From an uncultured Lachnospiraceae bacterium (GTDB taxonomy: Bacteria; Bacillota; Clostridia; Lachnospirales; Lachnospiraceae), in contig CAJOQS010000049.1 of assembly GCA_905236925.1 (NCBI GenBank), positions 1-5,792 on the forward strand: 5,792 bases of DNA. Reading direction: 5' to 3'. Every line of letters starts with the position of its first letter. The stretch's first letter is position 1. The notes under the pieces were generated by a model. It was not told the DNA's origin and did no database searches. It was given only the letters and a program-made list of their open reading frames with translations. Below are positions 1 through 5,310 of this stretch, one piece after another. Position numbers and translations under genes: made by a program.

Positions 1-130
1 AGTCGGATACTCTGTCGCCGAAAACAAGGCGAAGGTCATTTCTGACCCATTCAGCGACCTCCCTGACACCTGCAAAATCATTTTCATCACAAATAATTCT
101 CGTATGCGCATCAATTATCGGGCATTTCAT
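1..130 (-). CDS. Start of an unrecognised gene, truncated by the window edge
   Basis: Forty-three codons are open from the ATG at 130 to the left edge. The N-terminus reads MKCPIIDAHTRIICDEND, then an amphipathic stretch FAGVREVAEWVRNDLRLVFG. There is no signal peptide or membrane segment in the visible part. An in-frame TAA two codons before the ATG fixes the start. GAAGGAG lies 13 bases upstream, a slightly long but usable spacing, and a good promoter is found at 176-204. I do not recognise the family. Its own promoter and the terminator before it suggest a separate transcription unit, possibly related to the more AT-rich accessory-looking DNA beside it. Confidence 0.5.
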   Translation of the reverse strand, partial: MKCPIIDAHTRIICDENDFAGVREVAEWVRNDLRLVFGDRVSD

Positions 131-175
131 TTTTTAACACGATCTCCTTCATTCGTTGCTTTAATCCTATACTTA

Positions 176-204
176 ATTCTAACCTTGGGTTTGAACTATG
201 TCTA
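176..204 (-). promoter_or_regulatory. Promoter for the partial gene at the left edge
   Basis: On the minus strand TAGACA (199-204) and TAGAAT (176-181) each match the sigma-A consensus at five of six bases and are spaced by exactly 17 bases. The start point would be near 168-170, giving a leader of about 40 bases that contains GAAGGAG before the ATG at 130. Confidence 0.55.
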
Positions 205-217
205 TTCTATAATGCAT

Positions 218-256
218 AAAAATACCCTCCTTCCTAGTTGTCTAGGAAAGAGGGTA
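218..256 (-). terminator. Rho-independent terminator
   Basis: A 15-bp stem (223-237 with 242-256), four-base loop, followed on the minus strand by TTTTT (222 down to 218). The single imperfect pair, C230 with A249 on the plus strand, becomes a G-U wobble in minus-strand RNA, which argues that the minus-strand RNA is the functional copy. It would stop transcription coming from the 171-residue gene and insulate the promoter at 176-204. Alternatively the long palindrome belongs to the suspected IS relic beside it. Confidence 0.75.
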
Positions 257-265
257 CATATCACA

Positions 266-330
266 AGGACTGACCCCAATTAAATGAGGCATGTGAAACC
301 GAACTTCCATGCCTCGCGGCGCATCGCGCC
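266..330 (-). mobile_element. Possible relic end of an insertion sequence (hairpins plus GGGGTCAGTCC)
   Basis: On the minus strand two hairpins stand side by side: GGCGC/GCGCC with a 3-base loop (318-330), then GAGGCATG/CATGCCTC with a 14-base loop (286-293 with 308-315). They are followed by AATTGGGGTCAGTCCTT (266-282 region). GGGGTCAGtCC next to a subterminal hairpin is the kind of sequence seen at ends of IS200/REP-associated transposase elements and of some IS3-type elements. No transposase gene, target duplication or matching second end is visible, so this is a suggestion only. Confidence 0.3.
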
Positions 331-502
331 AAGTTTTCGACAGATTGTTTTTTTAATGTAATCATTAAAAAGATCGCCCACTTAACATTGAACATTGCAT
401 AAATAACGGAATAACAGAACGAACTATAACGAGAACTTTGAACCTTCCCAAAGGGATCTAACTAATAGTTGAGTTAAAAGAGTAATCTGTCCGGAAAACC
501 TC

Positions 503-1018
503 TTAATCCTCTACATCAAACTCGAAGGTCTGATTGTATTTATCGAGAGCTATCTGCATGAGTGCTATCTCCGCATCTACACGCTCATATTCGCTTTTTA
601 CGAGCTCGAGGTCATAGTTGATGAATTCGTACTCGGGTGCAGTCTTTCTGGTCGAATAATAGCCGGAATTCATCCTTTTCTTGGGCTCGTGCTTTCTCAT
701 ATTGTCGAGGATGGACTTGCGGTTGCTAAGCTGGGCCATCCTGACGAGTATCTCGTCGATAGACATCTCTTTCTCGCCGACCTTTATGCGATTGGAGGCA
801 TTGTTTACGTTTATCGCGTGCTTGATCCTGAGAATCCTTGCATCAAGCTCTTCAATCTGCTTCGCAACCTCGGCATAATCGTAGTCCGGAACAACGGGTT
901 CCTCGTCGGCAGTCGCATAATAGGTGCTGCCCTCACGCTCCTTGTTCAGCCAGAACTCCTTGTCCTCGGTCAGTTTTCTTATTACTTTGTTTGCATAAGC
1001 GGAAGTCATTTTTTTCAT
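503..1018 (-). CDS. Conserved-looking helical protein of unknown function
   Basis: A 171-residue, charged, soluble protein with no signal peptide or membrane segment. It appears almost wholly helical: a helix at about 5-28, a Tyr/Pro-containing turn (35-47), a long heptad-like helix (47-70, EVAKQIEELDARILRIKHAI), the turn NVNNASNRIKVGEKEMS (70-86), another helix (87-110), a basic stretch with Tyr (112-130), and a final helix (131-163). The middle pattern, a coiled coil followed by NN-(S/A)-N-x-(I/L) and then SIDEIL..M..L..R, recalls the DIP1984-type proteins and similar uncharacterised Firmicutes proteins, but this is recognition from memory, not an alignment. The ATG at 1018 is well supported by AGGAGG at 1026-1031 with a 7-base spacing. 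It lies 97 bases downstream of the fusion gene with its own likely promoter. No catalytic motif is visible; an oligomeric scaffold is possible but not shown. Confidence 0.85.
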   Translation of the reverse strand: MKKMTSAYANKVIRKLTEDKEFWLNKEREGSTYYATADEEPVVPDYDYAEVAKQIEELDARILRIKHAINVNNASNRIKVGEKEMSIDEILVRMAQLSNRKSILDNMRKHEPKKRMNSGYYSTRKTAPEYEFINYDLELVKSEYERVDAEIALMQIALDKYNQTFEFDVED

Positions 1019-1061
1019 CGTATATCCTCCTCATTAGATGCGGTTTTAATTGTGTAACTGT

Positions 1062-1090
1062 ATTTTACTCCGCCCCGGTTTTTGCAGCAA
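1062..1090 (-). promoter_or_regulatory. Promoter for the 171-residue gene
   Basis: On the minus strand TTGCTG (1085-1090) and TAAAAT (1062-1067) are separated by exactly 17 bases. The -10 matches consensus at five of six positions; the -35 only at three. The start point would fall near 1054-1056, about 37 bases before the ATG. It suggests that this gene need not depend on transcription from the fusion gene. Confidence 0.45.
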
Positions 1091-1115
1091 TAAACCTGCG
1101 GTTTAGTAACCTGTT

Positions 1116-3941
1116 CTATTCTATCATGATATCGCCCAGTCTGGTAGTGGCATTTCCTGCCGGACCGATGTCTATCTTCTCTCTTGTACCGTGGCGAAGG
1201 GCCTCCACATCGACGAGCAGGTCGTTTGCGCTGACCAGTTTGCAGCCGGCACCGCGGATGATTATCTGTTCAAGGCCGTCCGATGTGGCCACGCTTATAT
1301 CGGTCTGTTTTGCGTTCTCGTGTGCAAAGCGCTCGATGAAGCGGTCGGCAGTCTCGGCCTCCTTCGTGTAGACCACGATGATGTTGTGGTACTTAAAAAA
1401 CTCCGTCGGATGCCCCTTCACACGGTAGGCGTCATAAACGACTATCAGCTTGCAACCCTTCTGTGACTGATAATCGCACAGTATATCATTCAGGCGTTCC
1501 CTCGCACCGTCCACATTGTCCTCGGCCAGTGCCGACAGTTCGGGCCATTTGAAAATGATATTGTAGCCGTCCACGAGCAGATACCTGTCCTTCAGGTCAA
1601 AGGGCTTCATGAACTTTTTCAGGCCGCTCGCATCCTGAGATGTGCCTCCCGTACCGTTGCCGCGCTGCCCGGATCCGATGACGGACCCATTTACCTGTGT
1701 GCTACCGCTTCCGGTACTGCCTGTCCCCGCAGCACTGCCCGGTCTCGACCCGTATGTTTCTCCCCTGTGTTTTCTAAAAGGATTCCTGTAAGTCTTCTCG
1801 CGCTTATTGGCATGCGCCGTCCTTGCTATTATCGCGTCGATCTCGTCGGTTCCTATTGCAGGTGCTTCTCCGGCATGGGAAACAAAATTGACCGATGCAA
1901 ACTGGTCGTTTTCGTTCTCTCCGGCCAATTTTCCCGTGCTCATATCCCAGTCCAGATGCTTATAGCTGTCCACATCATTCCATTCAACGACAAAGCCCGC
2001 GCCATGTGCGCAGAATACGGAAGATGCCGGATTGCGCAGGTCCGCTGCCGGGTCATAGCCGCTTGCAGCGATCACTTCTTCACTGTTGTGGCAGGGAAGA
2101 TAACCGTAGAAGGAACAATAGACGCTTCCCAGCCCTTTGGTATATGCCGCCACCTCGCGGGAATACCCCTGCATAGTGGCAACAGGTGCGATACCCGTGA
2201 TCCCCACAAGGTCCTGTGCCCCGATCTCGTACTGCGAAGTTACTCGTCCGGAGCGTCCTTCAATATCCGACATCGCTCGCCCGCAGTTAACGCGCGGCAG
2301 CTCAACGGTAAGTTCATAATATGGTTCGAGGAGCACGCACCTGCCTTCCGATGCTGCACGCATAAGTCCCTGCCTTACGGCACGGTACGTGGCCTGTCTG
2401 AAGTCTCCGCCTTCGGTGTGCTTCAGATGCGCACGTCCCGCAACAAGAGCGATATTCACATCGGTAAGCTCAGCTCCGGTCAGTACCCCCCTGTGAGTAC
2501 GTTCAAAAATGTGAGTAAGTATCAGCCTCTGCCAGTTCAGTTCAAGATCGTTGGTTGAGACCCTCGACTCGGCATTGATACCGCTTCCGCGCTCTGCCGG
2601 TTCGATCAGGAGCTGTGCCTCGGCATAATGCCTGAGGGGTTCAAAATGCCCCACGCCCAGCACCGGCTCCGTTACGGTTTCCTTATACAGCACGCTTCCC
2701 CTGTCAAAGTCGACGTCCTCTCCGAAACGGTCGAGCATCTGACGCTTGATTATCTCGAGCTGTATGTCGCCCATTACCCTTATCTGGAGTTCCTTTAACG
2801 CATCGTTCCATGCAATTCCAAGTGTCGGGTCCTCCTCCTCGAGTATCCTGAACTTCGGAAGAAGCCTTTGAAGGGCGGAACGGTCACGCGCAAGGACCTT
2901 GTAGGTCATAACAGGTACGATATCGGCTGCGGGAACACCTTCTTCGGCGCCGAGGACCTGCCCGGCATAGGTCGCGGTAAGTCCGGGAACGGCTACCACC
3001 ATGCCCTGTTCTGCGGCTTCAACCGTGTCATACCGTTCTCCTTCGTAAACGCGGATCTGAGTGACCTTTTCCCTGTAGGATACTGCTTCGGGTTCCTGTG
3101 AATTATCCTCGTCGGTACGGCGAAGAAGTACCGTATCCTCTTTGACAGCCGTATATTCGATGATGTCGCGGTTCTTCAGCAGTCCGCCCGTGACTTTCAT
3201 ATATGTAAGACGGTTTCCTTCCGTGTCGCGTCCGATTTTGTATACCCTTGCTGCGAACTCATCAGCTGCATACGCCCGGGGCGAATACGCGGCCAGTCCG
3301 TCAAGTAATTCGTCAACTCCGTCCAGCTTAAGTGCCGATCCGTAGAAGCACGGGAACAGTTTTCGCTCGGCTGCGAGGTCACGTATATCATCTTCCGTGA
3401 CAGCACCCGTTTCCAGGTATTTCTCCATGACTTCCTCATCGCACATCGCTATGCGCTCGTCCCGCTGAGGATCATCAAAAGCAACGCAGGCATCCGAGAG
3501 CTGTTCCTCGAATTCATGCTGAAGAGCCGCCCTGTCACAGCCCTCGCGGTCCATTTTGTTGACAAAGATAAAGGTGGGGATATCATAATGCTTCAAAAGC
3601 CGCCAAAGAGTCCTGGTGTGCGCCTGAATTCCGTCCGTTCCGCTGATTACAAGTATCGCGATATCCAGTACGGAAAGAGCACGCTCCATCTCCGTTGAGA
3701 AATCCACATGTCCGGGTGTGTCGATAAGCGTAAAGCTTACATCGCCGCGTTCAAACACAGCCTGCTTCGAGAATATCGTTATCCCGCGTTCACGTTCAAG
3801 GGCATAGTTATCAAGGAAAGCGTCGCCTTTATCGACTCTTCCCAGTTTTCGTATCCTCTCGGTCTTAAAAAGGATCGCTTCGGATAATGTAGTTTTGCCC
3901 GCATCGACGTGAGCGAGTATTCCCGTTACCAGACGCTGCAT
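1116..3941 (-). CDS. Tet(M)/EF-G-like translational GTPase fused to a Rae1/YacP-type NYN ribonuclease
   Basis: A 941-residue cytoplasmic protein, predicted to act on the ribosome. The N-terminal part is a translational GTPase of the ribosomal protection (Tet(M)) branch. It has the P-loop AHVDAGKTT (10-18), switch I ERERGITI (49-56), DTPGHVD with the catalytic-type His78 (74-80), NKMD (128-131) and GSA (201-203). Domains II-V follow to about residue 630; Tet(M) itself ends near 640. An extra segment (about 620-710, with FCAHGAGF at 643-650) leads into a basic, then Gly/Ser/Thr-rich linker (about 711-780). The C-terminal domain (about 786-915) is a NYN/YacP nuclease: LLVDGYNII (Asp791, Asn794), ARERL (813-817), VVYDAYRVKG (Asp837), TKEAETADRFIE (Asp866) and VATSDGLEQ (Asp888), so the acidic active-site set looks intact. 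In Bacillus subtilis the free-standing homologue, Rae1, cleaves mRNA in the ribosomal A site. The fusion therefore suggests a factor that enters the A site and cuts or clears stalled mRNA. Drug resistance is less likely because the domain IV loop differs from Tet(M). The domain calls are firm; the function is inferred. Confidence 0.93.
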   Translation of the reverse strand: MQRLVTGILAHVDAGKTTLSEAILFKTERIRKLGRVDKGDAFLDNYALERERGITIFSKQAVFERGDVSFTLIDTPGHVDFSTEMERALSVLDIAILVISGTDGIQAHTRTLWRLLKHYDIPTFIFVNKMDREGCDRAALQHEFEEQLSDACVAFDDPQRDERIAMCDEEVMEKYLETGAVTEDDIRDLAAERKLFPCFYGSALKLDGVDELLDGLAAYSPRAYAADEFAARVYKIGRDTEGNRLTYMKVTGGLLKNRDIIEYTAVKEDTVLLRRTDEDNSQEPEAVSYREKVTQIRVYEGERYDTVEAAEQGMVVAVPGLTATYAGQVLGAEEGVPAADIVPVMTYKVLARDRSALQRLLPKFRILEEEDPTLGIAWNDALKELQIRVMGDIQLEIIKRQMLDRFGEDVDFDRGSVLYKETVTEPVLGVGHFEPLRHYAEAQLLIEPAERGSGINAESRVSTNDLELNWQRLILTHIFERTHRGVLTGAELTDVNIALVAGRAHLKHTEGGDFRQATYRAVRQGLMRAASEGRCVLLEPYYELTVELPRVNCGRAMSDIEGRSGRVTSQYEIGAQDLVGITGIAPVATMQGYSREVAAYTKGLGSVYCSFYGYLPCHNSEEVIAASGYDPAADLRNPASSVFCAHGAGFVVEWNDVDSYKHLDWDMSTGKLAGENENDQFASVNFVSHAGEAPAIGTDEIDAIIARTAHANKREKTYRNPFRKHRGETYGSRPGSAAGTGSTGSGSTQVNGSVIGSGQRGNGTGGTSQDASGLKKFMKPFDLKDRYLLVDGYNIIFKWPELSALAEDNVDGARERLNDILCDYQSQKGCKLIVVYDAYRVKGHPTEFFKYHNIIVVYTKEAETADRFIERFAHENAKQTDISVATSDGLEQIIIRGAGCKLVSANDLLVDVEALRHGTREKIDIGPAGNATTRLGDIMIE

Positions 3942-3945
3942 GAAA

Positions 3946-3950
3946 CCTCC
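3946..3950 (-). promoter_or_regulatory. Ribosome binding site that sets the fusion gene's start
   Basis: GGAGG on the minus strand sits four bases before the ATG at 3941. The reading frame stays open to a TTG at 3965, but that codon has no purine-rich site before it, and the eight extra residues precede the point where Tet(M)-like GTPases normally begin. The ATG at 3941 is therefore the better start. Confidence 0.85.
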
Positions 3951-3968
3951 GTTTTTCAATTGCAAATT

Positions 3969-3990
3969 CAGGACTCGCTTGCGAGTCCTG
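3969..3990 (-). repeat. Leader stem-loop just upstream of the fusion gene's ribosome binding site
   Basis: CAGGACTCGC and GCGAGTCCTG are perfect 10-bp complements separated by two bases, so in practice a 9-bp stem with a tetraloop. On the minus strand it is followed by AATTTGCAATTG, a poor U-tract, and the GGAGG of the fusion gene lies 18 bases further on. It could act as a weak attenuator or tune access to the ribosome binding site. A nine-codon reading frame (3997 to 3968) runs through it. Confidence 0.65.
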
Positions 3991-4009
3991 TGCGCATCCC
4001 CGCGGAGCG

Positions 4010-4047
4010 TTTATCTCGGTCGGGAATTGTACACCGACCGAGATAAA
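4010..4047 (-). repeat. 14-bp perfect stem-loop at the 5' end of the fusion transcript
   Basis: TTTATCTCGGTCGG (4010-4023) and CCGACCGAGATAAA (4034-4047) are perfect reverse complements with a 10-base loop. If transcription starts near 4050, this hairpin is formed by almost the first bases of the mRNA, a position where stems are known to shield RNA from 5'-end-dependent decay. Neither side has a U-tract, so it does not look like a normal intrinsic terminator for dnaJ, although it could still slow read-through. Confidence 0.75.
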
Positions 4048-4056
4048 TACCCCTGC

Positions 4057-4065
4057 ATTATAACA
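4057..4065 (-). promoter_or_regulatory. Extended -10 promoter for the GTPase-nuclease fusion
   Basis: On the minus strand the bases read TGTTATAAT, a perfect extended -10 (TGnTATAAT). No convincing -35 is found 16-18 bases upstream, which is common for extended -10 promoters. Transcription would begin near 4049-4051, giving a leader of about 110 bases before the ATG at 3941. Sigma-A type recognition is inferred from the consensus match only. Confidence 0.55.
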
Positions 4066-4083
4066 TATCGCGTTAGTGATATG
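4064..4083. promoter_or_regulatory. Possible operator overlapping the fusion promoter
   Basis: CATATC (4064-4069) and GATATG (4078-4083) form a perfect 6-bp inverted repeat with an 8-base spacer. The 20-bp site lies immediately upstream of the -10 hexamer and its inner half contains the TG of the extended -10. That size, symmetry and placement suit a dimeric repressor, but no regulator gene is visible in the window, so the role is inferred from geometry alone. Confidence 0.35.
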
Positions 4084-4117
4084 CCATACTGCAGGGGTTA
4101 ATAGTTTACAGAACCTG

Positions 4118-5242
4118 TTATTTAAAGAATTTCTTCTTTTTGCCTTCCTCTGGCGCGGAATTGCCGCCCATAGCCTCGTCAAACTTTCTCAGAAGCTCCC
4201 TTTGTTCACTGTTCAACTTCGTGGGAACCTGAACGACAAGGGTAACATAGTGGTCGCCCCTTACGTTCTTGTCACGGAGCGAAGGAACGCCCTTTCCCTT
4301 AAGCCTGATCCTTGTTTCGGTCTGGGTTCCGGGCTTAACATCAAATACCACATCGCCGTCGATCGTCGATATCCTGATCTCACCGCCGAGCGCCGCGGTA
4401 GCAAAGCTCATGGGCGCGGTCGAGAAGATGTTCATGTCGTCTCTCTGGAAGATCGGATGCTCGGCAACACTGACCTCTACAAGAAGATCGCCTCTGGATC
4501 CGCCGTTCTCACCGGGTTCGCCCTTTCCCGCGATCCTGATGCTCTGTCCGTCGTCAATACCGGCAGGGATCGAAACCTGTATCTTCTTACGCTTGGAGAT
4601 ATATCCCGATCCGTAGCAACTCGGGCATTTATCCTTGATGATCTTACCTGTTCCCCGGCAGTCCGGGCATGCCTGGATACTTCTTGAAATGCCGAAAAGA
4701 GTCTGCTGGGTATATGCTACCTGTCCCTTTCCTCCGCACTTCGAGCAGGTTGTTGCCTGTGTCCCGGGCTTAGCTCCGGTTCCGTGGCAGTTTTCGCACT
4801 CTTCTTTGAGGTTGATCTCAAGCTCTTTGTCGACGCCCTTCATGGCTTCGTCGAAAGTTATCCTGACTCTCGCGCGAAGATTGGCACCCTTCATGGGTCC
4901 GTTGCTTGCACGCCTAGCGCCGCCTCCGAACATGCCCCCGAACAGATCTCCGAAAAGATCGGTGAAATCCATGTCGTTGAAGTTGAAGCCGCCTGCTCCG
5001 CCCATTCCGCCGTTCTCAAAGGCCTGATGTCCGAACTGGTCGTACTGGCGCCGCTTATCCGGATCGGAAAGAACGGCGTACGCTTCACCGACCTCCTTGA
5101 ACTTCTCCTCGGCCTGTTTGTCGCCGGGATTGGCATCGGGATGATACTTCTTTCCGAGTGTCCTGTAAGCCTTCTTTATGTCGTCTGCGGATGCGTCCTT
5201 AGAAACGCCAAGGACCTCATAATAGTCTCTTTTTTCTGCCAT
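4118..5242 (-). CDS. dnaJ: DnaJ (Hsp40) co-chaperone, type I
   Basis: Co-chaperone that delivers substrates to DnaK and stimulates its ATPase; cytoplasmic. The 374 residues have the full type I layout. The J domain (about 5-70) carries the HPD motif at 34-36. A Gly/Phe-rich stretch (about 77-109) includes GDLFGGMFGGG. Four CxxCxGxG zinc-binding repeats start at Cys149, Cys166, Cys192 and Cys206. The two C-terminal beta-barrel domains contain VSIPAGIDDG and the FATAALGGE signature, and the tail is Lys-rich (KKKKFFK). Length and all zinc ligands match the family norm, so it should be functional. The ATG at 5242 is preceded by AAAGGA with an 8-base spacing, and the J domain begins at once, supporting this start. 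It lies 68 bases after dnaK and is probably co-transcribed with it. No U-tract terminator follows it; the next gene on the strand begins 176 bases on. Confidence 0.98.
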   Translation of the reverse strand: MAEKRDYYEVLGVSKDASADDIKKAYRTLGKKYHPDANPGDKQAEEKFKEVGEAYAVLSDPDKRRQYDQFGHQAFENGGMGGAGGFNFNDMDFTDLFGDLFGGMFGGGARRASNGPMKGANLRARVRITFDEAMKGVDKELEINLKEECENCHGTGAKPGTQATTCSKCGGKGQVAYTQQTLFGISRSIQACPDCRGTGKIIKDKCPSCYGSGYISKRKKIQVSIPAGIDDGQSIRIAGKGEPGENGGSRGDLLVEVSVAEHPIFQRDDMNIFSTAPMSFATAALGGEIRISTIDGDVVFDVKPGTQTETRIRLKGKGVPSLRDKNVRGDHYVTLVVQVPTKLNSEQRELLRKFDEAMGGNSAPEEGKKKKFFK

Positions 5243-5268
5243 AACCTGTTTCCTTTATTTACCCGAAA

Positions 5269-5295
5269 GGGGGCGAGGCAATAAAGCCTCCCCCC
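5269..5295 (-). repeat. GC-rich stem-loop between dnaK and dnaJ
   Basis: The arms GGGGG-C-GAGGC and GCCTC-CCCCC pair over 10 bp with a single bulged C and a six-base AT-only loop. On the minus strand, which carries the operon, the stem is followed by only three T residues (TTTCGGG), so it is at best a leaky terminator. A T6 run (5301-5306) lies on the other side and would fit a plus-strand terminator, but no plus-strand gene is present. Likely roles are partial attenuation, giving less DnaJ than DnaK, or protection of the dnaK message 3' end after processing. Confidence 0.7.
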
Positions 5296-5310
5296 ATCAG
5301 TTTTTTAAGA

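Larger units (their letters stand above)
131..502. other. AT-rich gene-free stretch with stem-loops, terminator and promoter
   Basis: This 372-base stretch has no supported gene and is clearly more AT-rich than the genes to its right. From right to left it holds: about 145 bases of plain AT-rich DNA with only short palindromes (423-437 region, TCCC-AAA-GGGA, and AACTA-AT-TAGTT); two adjacent hairpins and an IS-end-like motif at 266-330; a strong minus-strand terminator at 218-256; and a promoter at 176-204 for the gene that begins at 130. A 44-codon minus-strand reading frame (about 393 to 262) crosses the hairpins but lacks a ribosome binding site. Confidence 0.6.
4049..4098 (-). repeat. Outer inverted repeat enclosing the promoter downstream of dnaJ
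   Basis: The arms at 4049-4057 (ACCCCTGCA) and 4090-4098 (TGCAGGGGT) are perfect 9-bp reverse complements separated by 32 bases. The enclosed segment contains a second, smaller palindrome and the -10 box of the promoter for the downstream fusion gene. In RNA copied from dnaJ it could form a stem about 20 bases after the stop codon, but the following bases (TATTTATCTC) are not a proper U-tract, so a terminator role is doubtful. As DNA it could be a regulator site. Confidence 0.6.

Noticed and set aside
262..393. 44-codon minus-strand reading frame ending in FNWGQSL
   Set aside because: No ribosome binding site, it runs straight through two palindromes, and its end is just a translation of the GGGGTCAGTCC motif; more likely non-coding.
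1091..1105. Palindrome TAAACC-N3-GGTTTA after the fusion stop codon as a terminator
   Set aside because: Only six mostly weak pairs and no T-tract after it on the minus strand; it also abuts the candidate -35 of the next gene, so its role is unclear.
1767..2558. Long plus-strand open frame (263 codons) opposite the fusion gene
   Set aside because: It is an antisense shadow of a GTPase-nuclease frame with clear domain motifs; composition is unlike a folded protein and no proper start signal is seen. The same applies to the other plus-strand frames opposite dnaJ and opposite the 171-residue gene.
1116..3941. Calling the fusion gene an acquired tetracycline resistance gene (tetM/tetW class)
   Set aside because: Length (941 residues against about 640), the added nuclease, the changed domain IV loop and the placement beside dnaJ point to a resident chromosomal gene; similarity to Tet(M) is at the family level only.
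3942..3965. Eight-residue N-terminal extension of the fusion from a TTG at 3965
   Set aside because: There is no ribosome binding site before the TTG, whereas GGAGG directly precedes the ATG at 3941 and the GTPase family starts there.
4010..4047. The 14-bp stem as the intrinsic terminator of dnaJ
   Set aside because: Neither strand has a U-tract after the stem; position at the predicted 5' end of the next transcript explains it better.
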